Below, piece by piece: positions 35,387 to 43,267 of a DNA stretch of 64,000 nt. Origin of the DNA: Paenibacillus tianjinensis (GTDB lineage Bacteria > Bacillota > Bacilli > Paenibacillales > Paenibacillaceae); contig NZ_CP070969.1 in assembly GCF_017086365.1 (NCBI RefSeq), forward strand, positions 1,674,001 through 1,738,000. Direction: 5' to 3'. How positions within the stretch are numbered: position 1 is the stretch's first letter; each line of letters opens with the position of its first letter. The position numbers and the translations under genes are program-made. The notes below the pieces were generated by a model. It did no database searches, was not told the DNA's origin, and saw only the letters and a program-made list of their open reading frames with translations.

Positions 35387-37063
35387 TTGAAAAAGAAACT
35401 GCTAAGTCTGTTATCTCTGGTCATGGTCTTCACCATCGTTATCAGCGGCTGTTCGAGCAACAACAAAAACGGCACGAACAATGCCGCAAGTACCGGAAAC
35501 GGTACGGAAGCTACGCAGGGAGCGGACGCCAAGCCGGTTGAAGTCAGTGTCTTTGCCGTCCAGGAATCGGGCATCGATATTCCGACCAACAAGTTTACCC
35601 AATTCGCGGCTGACAAGTTCAACATTAAGTTCGACTGGGAGATCAACCCTTCAGACGGTGCCAAGGAAAAACGCCAAATCTCGCTGGCAAGCGGTGACTA
35701 TCCGGATGCATATCTGCTCACCGCCTACATCGATGAATTCTCGCAAGCCGATGTGCTGAAATACGGCAAGCAGGGCGTGCTGATTCCGCTGAACGATCTG
35801 ATCGACCAATATGCGCCGAATATCAAAAAGGCGATGGAAGAATCACCTGAACTGAAAACGCTTTATACCGCTCCGGACGGCAATATTTACGGCCTGGGCG
35901 CCTATACCGAATGCTTCCACTGCTCGTATCCGAACAAAATGTGGATCAACACGGAATGGCTCAAAAAGCTCAACATGGAAATGCCGAAAACGACGGACGA
36001 ATTCAAAGCCATGCTGGAAGCGTTCAAAACGAAAGATCCGAACGGCAACGGCAAAGCCGACGAAGTGCCGCTCAGCGGCTCCACCGAGGATTTCGGCGTG
36101 CGCATCGTTCCTTATTTGATGAACGCCTTCGTGTATGACGATGACCGCAACTACCTGAACCTGAAGGACGGAAAGGTCGTATCCGCAGCCGTGACGCCGG
36201 AATGGAAGGAAGGCTTGACCTATATCCGTTCGCTGTACACCGCTGGACTGATCGATCCGGGCGCATTTACGCAAAATGCCGAAGCGTTCAAAAAGATCGG
36301 CGAAAACGCCGATGCGGAAATCCTCGGCGCCGGCGCCGGTATGCACCCAGCCATTTTCATCAACATCGATCCGGGCAACACCCGGTCGGCGCATTACAAT
36401 CCGTTAGCACCGCTCACCGGACCGTCGGGCATCTCCTATGCGACGCATGATGCTGGCGGTGTATCACCAGGCGCCAAATTTGCCATCACCAATAAAGCCA
36501 GCAAAGAAGCGCAAATTGCCCTGATCCAATTGGTCGATTACATGTACACCCCGGAAGGCCAGACTAACGCGGCCAGCGGAATGAAAGGCATCGACTGGGA
36601 AGATCCGGCACCGGGAGACGTGGCGCTGGGCGAAGGTGTAACGCCTGTAGTCAAAACCATTCCGATGAAGGAAGGCGAAGCGCCGCGAAACGCCGGATGG
36701 AGCGGTATGGGTCATTTCTATATGCCGAAGGAATACCGCGACACCTGGGTACAAGGCACAGACATTTATGCATCGGACGGTTATGAGCGCAGATTGTATG
36801 ATGCTTCTTTATTGTATCAAGGCCATGAACCGAAGGAACTGTTCCCTCTCTGGTCGATCTGGATCGATCCAAGTGAAATCGATGAAGCCAGCATGCTGCA
36901 AACGAACCTTAGAAACTATATTGAGCAGAACGAGCTGCAGTTCATCACGGGCAACAAAGATCTGAGCAAAGACTGGGACGCTTACGTCAAAGGCCTGCAA
37001 GACCTCAAGCTGGACCGTTACCTGGAAATTCTGCAGAAGGCATATGATTCGTCAGTCAAATAA
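35387..37063 (+). CDS. ABC transporter substrate-binding lipoprotein (LipO/YtcQ type)
   Basis: A 558-residue lipoprotein. The start is TTG 35387 with AAGGGAG upstream; signal peptide LSLLSLVMVFTIVISGC with lipobox Cys at about 21. Large size and features such as FDWEINPSDGAKEKRQISLASGDYPDAYL and the C-terminal WDAYVKGLQDLKLDRYLEILQKAYD mark the LplA/LipO class that feeds LplB/YtcP permeases, usually with complex plant or microbial oligosaccharides. A stable stem-loop follows the gene. Confidence 0.93.
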   Translation: MKKKLLSLLSLVMVFTIVISGCSSNNKNGTNNAASTGNGTEATQGADAKPVEVSVFAVQESGIDIPTNKFTQFAADKFNIKFDWEINPSDGAKEKRQISLASGDYPDAYLLTAYIDEFSQADVLKYGKQGVLIPLNDLIDQYAPNIKKAMEESPELKTLYTAPDGNIYGLGAYTECFHCSYPNKMWINTEWLKKLNMEMPKTTDEFKAMLEAFKTKDPNGNGKADEVPLSGSTEDFGVRIVPYLMNAFVYDDDRNYLNLKDGKVVSAAVTPEWKEGLTYIRSLYTAGLIDPGAFTQNAEAFKKIGENADAEILGAGAGMHPAIFINIDPGNTRSAHYNPLAPLTGPSGISYATHDAGGVSPGAKFAITNKASKEAQIALIQLVDYMYTPEGQTNAASGMKGIDWEDPAPGDVALGEGVTPVVKTIPMKEGEAPRNAGWSGMGHFYMPKEYRDTWVQGTDIYASDGYERRLYDASLLYQGHEPKELFPLWSIWIDPSEIDEASMLQTNLRNYIEQNELQFITGNKDLSKDWDAYVKGLQDLKLDRYLEILQKAYDSSVK

Positions 37064-37117
37064 AAACATGGACAGAAGGCCCGGGCGCTGCGGGTAACCG
37101 GCGCTGAAGGCTAGACT

Positions 37118-37148
37118 CGATGCCGGCTCGTATTTCAGGCCGGCATCG
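37118..37148 (+). other. Stem-loop after the binding-protein gene
   Basis: CGATGCCGGC (37118-37127) pairs perfectly with GCCGGCATCG (37139-37148), loop of 11 nt, no T tract. Such stems between a binding-protein gene and downstream operon genes often protect the upstream message, giving more binding protein than enzymes. Confidence 0.55.
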
Positions 37149-37214
37149 CTGTTTCCTGGCGGCCGCTGAGAACCGGGCTGCGCATATGACAAAAGGAATA
37201 TAGAGGAGAAGAAC

Positions 37215-38345
37215 ATGCCTGAACCCTATAACAATGGCTTTTTTATGGCGAAGCGCGGAGGGCTCCCCCGTTTCCGCACCAAGCTGCGGCATAACGGAAG
37301 CCTCCGGGTTGCATTTCTTGGCGGCTCGATCACCGAAGGCGCCGGTGCTTCGGAAGCGGAATCCACCAGCTGGCGGGCGCTGACCGCGCAGTATTTGCAG
37401 ACGGCCTATCCGAGGCGAACTTTTGAATTCATCAATGCGGGCGTCGGTGGAACAAACTCTACGCTCGGGGCACACCGGCTTGAGGAACATGTGCTGTACA
37501 GCGGTGCCGTTGACCTGCTGTTCGTCGAGTTCAGCGTGAACGACGGCGAGGACCGGAGCGAATCGGTCCGCGGCATGGAGGGCATCGTCCGCCAATGCCG
37601 CCGGCTTTCGCCTGAAGCGGATATTTGCTTCGTCTATACAGCGGCGCCTAAGAATCTGGCGGGTCCGCTTCCTTTTAATATTGCCGTTCATGAAGAGGTA
37701 GCCGATTATTACGGCATTCCAGCCGTCAATTTCGCCTTCCGCATCTATGAAGGGATTCAGTCGGGTGTGATCGATTGGAGCATCCTGGCACCGGACGGCT
37801 ACCATCCGCATGATGCCGGACATGCGCTGTATGCCGTATATATGCAGGAATATCTGGTTTCTGCGCTCGGCGAACCGGAGGACGGGGCATGGAAACCGAA
37901 GGTATGGCCGCCCGCGCCGCTTGAAGCCGGCAATTATGAGCACGGAACCCTACTGCCATATAACGCTGCTTCATATTCCGCGGATTTCCGGACGGCAGAG
38001 CTGCTTCGGGCCGAACCGCTAATGAACTGGAGGTTCTCCACGGAGCACAAGGCGGCGGAGCAGCCGGGGGCTGAATTATCGTTCACCGTCACGGGTCAAA
38101 GTGCAGGCGTCTTGCTGTTATACGGCCCGGACTCCGGAATCTTCGAATATTCCGTCAACGGCGAGCCTTTTACGCCGGTCAATTTATTTGATGACTGGTG
38201 TCTGAACGCCTACCGTCCCATTCCGGCGCTGTTCCCTGTCCGGACAACGCACGGACCGCTGTCGATTGTGATCCGCAGTACAGGGCAAAAGGATGTGAAT
38301 AGCAAGGGAACCGGCCTGAGGGTGCTGAAGCTGCTTGGCAACTGA
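37215..38345 (+). CDS. SGNH/GDSL family hydrolase (probable carbohydrate esterase)
   Basis: A 376-residue cytoplasmic enzyme of the SGNH superfamily. Block I GGSITEG (nucleophile Ser38), block II GVGGTNS (oxyanion Gly), block III VEFSVND (Asn), and block V DGYHPHDAGH (catalytic Asp/His) are all present. A C-terminal beta-domain of about 120 residues follows. No signal peptide, so it probably removes acetyl or similar groups from imported oligosaccharides. GAGGAG precedes the ATG. It is in the same direction as the ABC genes upstream and the GH95 gene 54 nt downstream. Confidence 0.88.
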   Translation: MPEPYNNGFFMAKRGGLPRFRTKLRHNGSLRVAFLGGSITEGAGASEAESTSWRALTAQYLQTAYPRRTFEFINAGVGGTNSTLGAHRLEEHVLYSGAVDLLFVEFSVNDGEDRSESVRGMEGIVRQCRRLSPEADICFVYTAAPKNLAGPLPFNIAVHEEVADYYGIPAVNFAFRIYEGIQSGVIDWSILAPDGYHPHDAGHALYAVYMQEYLVSALGEPEDGAWKPKVWPPAPLEAGNYEHGTLLPYNAASYSADFRTAELLRAEPLMNWRFSTEHKAAEQPGAELSFTVTGQSAGVLLLYGPDSGIFEYSVNGEPFTPVNLFDDWCLNAYRPIPALFPVRTTHGPLSIVIRSTGQKDVNSKGTGLRVLKLLGN

Positions 38346-38399
38346 CGGGGCAGGTGAAGATAACATATAAACACTTACACCATCGGAGGATAGTAACCT

Positions 38400-40784
38400 A
38401 TGAAGCTTGTATACGATAAACCGGCTGCGGTCTGGACGGAGGCGCTGCCGATCGGCAACGGCCGTCTAGGCGGAATGATCTATGGCGGAGTGGAGCGCGA
38501 GGTCATCGGCCTGAATGAAGATACTTTATGGTCCGGTTATCCGCAGGACGGCAACAATCCCGGTGCGAAGGAGGCTCTGCCGGAGATCCGTGAGCGGATA
38601 CGGCAAGGGCGTTATACCGAAGCCGATGCACTGGGGCGGCGCATGCTGGGGCCGTACACCCAGTCCTATCTCCCCTTCGGGGAGCTGCTGCTCTGCTTCG
38701 AGCATGGAGATGTGAGCAGCGAATATCGGCGCATGCTTGAACTTGAAGATGCTGTGCACCGTGTAACGTATGCAGTGGGCAGCGTAACTTATACGCGGGA
38801 AATGTTCGCATCGCACCCGGATCAGGTGCTGGTCCTGCGGCTGGCTGCTACCGCCGCCGGCAGGCTGAATTTCCATGCCCGGCTGGACAGTCCGCTGCGC
38901 CACCATACGCTGGCGGATGGAACATCCTTTGTCCTGCGGGGCATTGCGCCGGAGCATGTGGATCCGGGTTATTTCGCCACGGATGATCCCATCCGCTACG
39001 GCAATCCCGGGCAAAGCGAGGGTATGCGCTTTGAAGGCCGGATCGCCGTAAGGACAGAGGGCGGCGATGTGACCGTGGACGGAGACGGCGTCCATGTCCA
39101 TGGGGCAAGCGCCGCGGTACTGATCTTCAGCGCGGCGACCAGCTTCAGCGGCTTTGACCGGCTGCCCGGCAGCCAGGGCCGCGATGAGTCCGCGCTGGCG
39201 GCGGCAATGCTGGAGCAGGCGATGGCCCGGCCATACGGCGAGCTGCTTGCGCGGCATAGCGCCGACTACCGGCCTTTATACGGCCGGGTGGAGCTGAAGC
39301 TCGGCGCAAATCAGGCCGCCGAGGAGCTTACCACCGACCGGCGCATCGCAGAATGGGGGGCGCAAGACCCCGGACTGGCCGAGCTGCTGTTCCAGTATGG
39401 ACGTTACCTTCTGATCGCCAGCTCCCGGCCGGGTACACAGGCGGCCAACCTGCAGGGCATCTGGAATGCTGCCACCCGGCCGCCGTGGAGCAGCAATTAT
39501 ACCCTGAACATTAATACCGAGATGAACTACTGGCTGGCAGAGGTCTGCAACCTGGCTGAATGCCATGAGCCGCTGCTGTCGCTGATCGGCCGGCTCGCGG
39601 AGAACGGCGCGCGGACTGCCGCCGTGAACTACGGCACCCGCGGCTGGACGGCACATCACAATGCCGACATTTGGGGGCACACCGCCCCGGTCGGCCATTA
39701 CGGGGACGGCGATCCGTCCTGGGCATTCTGGCCGATGGGAGGCATCTGGCTGACCCAGCATCTGTGGGAGCATTACGCCTTCGGCGGGGATGAAGAATAT
39801 CTTCGCAGCTTCGCTTATCCCGTTATGAAGGAAGCGGCGCGCTTCGCCCTCGATTGGCTGCAAGACGACGGGCAGGGACGGCTGGTTACCTCTCCCTCCA
39901 CCTCGCCGGAGCATAAATTCCGCACGCCGGACGGGACGGCGGCGATCAGTGCAGGAGCGACCATGGATATTTCGCTCATCTGGGAGCTGTTCACCAACTG
40001 CCTGGAAGCGGAGGCCGTCCTTGGCGGCGATCCCGGATTCCGGGCAGAAGTAGAGCAGGCCAGAGCGCGGCTCCTGCCGCTGCAAATCGGCCGCTACGGC
40101 CAGCTTCAGGAATGGGCGCATGACTGGGAGGACGAAGACCGCTGCCACCGGCATACCTCCCACCTGGTCGGCGTCTACCCGGGTCGGCAGCTCTCGCAGG
40201 AAGAGACACCGGAGCTGTTCCGGGCAGCCCGGGTCTCGCTGGAACGGCGCGGCGACGAAAGCACCGGCTGGAGCCTCGGCTGGCGCGTCGCCCTGTGGAG
40301 CCGGCTCCGCGACGGCGAGCGCGCGCTTGCGCTGCTCGCGAACATGCTGCGGCTCGTCAGGGACGACGGCCGCGAGGAGTACAGCCATGGCGGGGGCGTG
40401 TATGCCAATCTGCTCGGGGCACATCCCCCGTTCCAGATTGACGGCAACTTTGCCGCCTCGGCCGGGATTGCGGAGATGCTGCTGCAGTCGCATCTCCCGT
40501 GGCTTGAGCTGCTGCCGGCACTGCCGCAGCGCTGGGCGAACGGCCATGCCGCGGGGCTGCGCGCCCGCGGCGGCTTCGAGGTTAATCTCCGCTGGGCCGG
40601 CGGCAGGCTTGCCGAAGCGGAGATCGCCTCGAAGCTGGGGGCGGAATGCCGTGTGCGGACCGGCATTCCGCTGCTTGTGACCTGCGAAGGACAGCAGGTC
40701 TCCGCAGAGACCGGGCCGGATGGCATGCTCCGCTTCGCTACCGAATGCGGCAAACGTTGCACGCTTGTCCCCGTAAATGCTTAG
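38400..40784 (+). CDS. GH95 glycoside hydrolase (alpha-L-fucosidase type), copy 1
   Basis: A 794-residue GH95 enzyme, an inverting exo-hydrolase of alpha-1,2-L-fucosides or alpha-L-galactosides. The N-terminal beta-domain begins YDKPAAVWTEALPIGNGRLGGM and NEDTLWSG; the (alpha/alpha)6 barrel contains the NxN pair Asn370/Asn372 in LNINTEMNYW, the acid Glu in TSPSTSPEHKF, and the Asp of FQIDGNFAASAG. All four active-site residues known from Bifidobacterium AfcA are present. No signal peptide, so it acts on imported oligosaccharides. The 3' half is strikingly G+C rich compared with neighbours. A long antisense open frame exists but is a composition artefact. Confidence 0.93.
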   Translation: MKLVYDKPAAVWTEALPIGNGRLGGMIYGGVEREVIGLNEDTLWSGYPQDGNNPGAKEALPEIRERIRQGRYTEADALGRRMLGPYTQSYLPFGELLLCFEHGDVSSEYRRMLELEDAVHRVTYAVGSVTYTREMFASHPDQVLVLRLAATAAGRLNFHARLDSPLRHHTLADGTSFVLRGIAPEHVDPGYFATDDPIRYGNPGQSEGMRFEGRIAVRTEGGDVTVDGDGVHVHGASAAVLIFSAATSFSGFDRLPGSQGRDESALAAAMLEQAMARPYGELLARHSADYRPLYGRVELKLGANQAAEELTTDRRIAEWGAQDPGLAELLFQYGRYLLIASSRPGTQAANLQGIWNAATRPPWSSNYTLNINTEMNYWLAEVCNLAECHEPLLSLIGRLAENGARTAAVNYGTRGWTAHHNADIWGHTAPVGHYGDGDPSWAFWPMGGIWLTQHLWEHYAFGGDEEYLRSFAYPVMKEAARFALDWLQDDGQGRLVTSPSTSPEHKFRTPDGTAAISAGATMDISLIWELFTNCLEAEAVLGGDPGFRAEVEQARARLLPLQIGRYGQLQEWAHDWEDEDRCHRHTSHLVGVYPGRQLSQEETPELFRAARVSLERRGDESTGWSLGWRVALWSRLRDGERALALLANMLRLVRDDGREEYSHGGGVYANLLGAHPPFQIDGNFAASAGIAEMLLQSHLPWLELLPALPQRWANGHAAGLRARGGFEVNLRWAGGRLAEAEIASKLGAECRVRTGIPLLVTCEGQQVSAETGPDGMLRFATECGKRCTLVPVNA

Positions 40785-40933
40785 CACCCATGGCCAGGAA
40801 GATATCGGATACGCGGGCGGTTACGCTCGCTCATTGGCGAAGATATCTTTTGCCGGTTGACTGGCGGAGCGCAGGCTGAATCCCTCAAGCACTGCTAGCA
40901 CCAAACATCTGTACATGTATAGGAGGAAGCAGG

Positions 40934-43267
40934 ATGAACGAATACAAATTGTGGTATGCCAAACCTGCAGAGGGCTGGTCTCAGGGACTGCCGCTCGGAA
41001 ACGGCAGAATCGGGGCGGTCGTGATATCCTCGCCGGGCCGCGAAGTATGGGAGATGAGCGAGGTGACCTTCTGGTCGGGCCAGGCGGAGGCCGTTCCTGG
41101 CAACGGCCGCGGCAAAGAGGCACTGGAAGAGATGCGGGCAGCCTTTTTCGCCGGCGATTATGAGCGGGGGGACCGGCTGGCCAAGCAGAGTCTGATGCCG
41201 GTTAAATCAAACTTTGGCACCCACTTAGGCCTATGCCGGATCACGCTTGATTTTGCTGATGCGAAGCCGAATCTTGCCGGAGGGAATTTCCGGAGGGAGC
41301 TGGATTTAAGCCAGGCGCTGGCGCTTAGTATCAGTGAAACGGAAGACGGCTGGCTGAAACGTGAAGTATTTGCCTCTCATCCGGGGGATGTACTCGCTGC
41401 GCGCATCTGGAGTCAATCGCTTGAACGCGTCTCGTTTACCTTGACACTACAAGGGATCACGGAGACGTTCCAGACACGTGCTGCCGCGCCGGATACGCTG
41501 GAATTCCGCGCACAGGCGACAGAGCGTGTTCACAGCAATGGTAAGTGCGGTGTCTGGAGCCAAGGACAACTCAAGATTGTAACGGCTGGCGGCAGCGTGG
41601 AATGCGGTGCAGATACGCTGCAGGTTACCGGTGCGGAGGAGGCATGGATCTATTTTACCGTTGCCACCGACTACCGTAAGGAAGATCCGGGCTGGGCGGA
41701 GGCGAGCAGCCGGGCGCTTGCGGATGCAGTGGCTGCAGGGTATGAACGGCTGCGCGGGGAGCATATTGCCGATTACCGCCGGGTATTTGGCACAGTGGAG
41801 CTCGAACTGGGCAATCCACAGCAATCCGAATCCGTGCTGCCGACGGATGAACGGATGCGGAAGCTGCGCCAGGGCGAAGACGGGGACCTGCAGCTGTATG
41901 CGTTGTTCCTGCAATACGGCCGGTATCTGATGATCGCCGGCTCCCGCGCCGATTCTCCGCTGCCGCTGCACCTGCAGGGCATCTGGAATGACGGTGAAGC
42001 CTGCCGGATGGGCTGGAGCTGCGATTATCATCTCGATGTGAATACGCAGATGAATTATTACCCGGCTGAGGTCACCGGCCTCGGTGACAGCCATCTTCCA
42101 CTTATGGCGTACATTGAGGACCTGGCGCAGGCCGGCCGGACGGCAGCCCGGAATTTTTACGGCGCAGCGGGCTGGGTAGCCCATGTGTTCTCCAATGCAT
42201 GGGGCTTCACGGCCCCGGGCTGGGATACATCCTGGGGGCTCAACGTTACTGGCGGCCTGTGGCTGGCGGCGCATATGATGGAGCATTTCCGCTACAGCCG
42301 CGATGAGGAGTTTCTTAAGAATCAGGCCTATCCCGTGCTGAAAGAAGCAGCGGTCTTCTTCCTCGATTATATGACGATTCATCCGAAATACGGCTGGCTT
42401 GTCACCGGACCGTCCAATTCGCCGGAGAATCATTTCTATCCGGATGGTCCTGAATCGGGCGTCCAGCAGCTGTCGATGGGAACGACGGTAGACCAGGAGC
42501 TGGTACGGGAGCTGTTCGAGTTCTGCCGGGAGGCGGCCGGTCTGCTCGGTGTGGATGAGGAATTTCGTGAGCAGCTGGCAGAAGCGATCGGCAAGCTCCC
42601 GCCGCTGCAAATCGGCAGCCGCGGACAATTGCAGGAATGGCTGGAGGATTATGATGAAGCCCAGCCGGAGCACCGCCATTTATCGCATTTGTACGCGCTG
42701 TACCCCGGCAGGCAGATTATGCCGGAAAAGACACCTGAGCTCGCCGCCGCCATAAGGGTAACGCTGGAGAACCGGATGCTGCAGGATGAGCTGGAGGATG
42801 TGGAGTTTACGGCTGCGCTGTTTGCCCTCGGCTTTGCAAGGCTGCATGACGGTAACCAGGCGCTCCGGCATGTTTCTCATCTCATCGGCGAGCTATGCTT
42901 CGATAATCTGCTGACGTATTCCAGATCGGGCATCGGCGGCGCAGAGACGAATATCTTCGTCATTGACGGCAATTTCGGCGGTACGGCAGCCATTGCCGAA
43001 ATGCTGCTGCAAAGCCATGCGGGTTATATTCATCTGCTGCCGGCGCTTCCCGCAGCCTGGGGAACGGGCAAAGTAACGGGGCTCCGTGCCAAAGGCAATA
43101 CTGAGGTCGATATCACGTGGGAGAACGGAGAACTGACGGGAGCGGTGATCCGGACGCATCTTGCCGGGCGGGTGGCTGTCCGCTGCGGCGGACGGAAGAC
43201 AGAGCTGGATGCGGACGCGGGCGGCGTGTATAAGCTTAACGCCCAATTGCAGCGGGGAGAGTTATGA
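40934..43267 (+). CDS. GH95 glycoside hydrolase, copy 2 (Asp for one catalytic Asn)
   Basis: A 777-residue GH95 homologue, diverged from copy 1. N-terminal LWYAKPAEGWSQGLPLGNGRIGAVV; barrel with HLDVNTQMNYYPAE where the first Asn of the NxN pair is Asp368 (second is Asn370); acid Glu in TGPSNSPENHFY; Asp in VIDGNFGGTAAIAEML. The change and overall divergence suggest a different substrate from copy 1, for example L-galactoside or another linkage. AGGAGG precedes the ATG. The stop overlaps the start of the GH38 gene (ATGA), so the two are translationally coupled. Cytoplasmic. Confidence 0.9.
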   Translation: MNEYKLWYAKPAEGWSQGLPLGNGRIGAVVISSPGREVWEMSEVTFWSGQAEAVPGNGRGKEALEEMRAAFFAGDYERGDRLAKQSLMPVKSNFGTHLGLCRITLDFADAKPNLAGGNFRRELDLSQALALSISETEDGWLKREVFASHPGDVLAARIWSQSLERVSFTLTLQGITETFQTRAAAPDTLEFRAQATERVHSNGKCGVWSQGQLKIVTAGGSVECGADTLQVTGAEEAWIYFTVATDYRKEDPGWAEASSRALADAVAAGYERLRGEHIADYRRVFGTVELELGNPQQSESVLPTDERMRKLRQGEDGDLQLYALFLQYGRYLMIAGSRADSPLPLHLQGIWNDGEACRMGWSCDYHLDVNTQMNYYPAEVTGLGDSHLPLMAYIEDLAQAGRTAARNFYGAAGWVAHVFSNAWGFTAPGWDTSWGLNVTGGLWLAAHMMEHFRYSRDEEFLKNQAYPVLKEAAVFFLDYMTIHPKYGWLVTGPSNSPENHFYPDGPESGVQQLSMGTTVDQELVRELFEFCREAAGLLGVDEEFREQLAEAIGKLPPLQIGSRGQLQEWLEDYDEAQPEHRHLSHLYALYPGRQIMPEKTPELAAAIRVTLENRMLQDELEDVEFTAALFALGFARLHDGNQALRHVSHLIGELCFDNLLTYSRSGIGGAETNIFVIDGNFGGTAAIAEMLLQSHAGYIHLLPALPAAWGTGKVTGLRAKGNTEVDITWENGELTGAVIRTHLAGRVAVRCGGRKTELDADAGGVYKLNAQLQRGEL

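Noticed and set aside
39276..40787. Antisense open frame of 503 codons opposite GH95 copy 1
   Set aside because: It mirrors the G+C-rich third positions of the real gene, and the translation is low-complexity without domains.
41447..42679. Antisense open frame of 410 codons opposite GH95 copy 2
   Set aside because: Shadow of the real gene; no recognisable domain or ribosome site.
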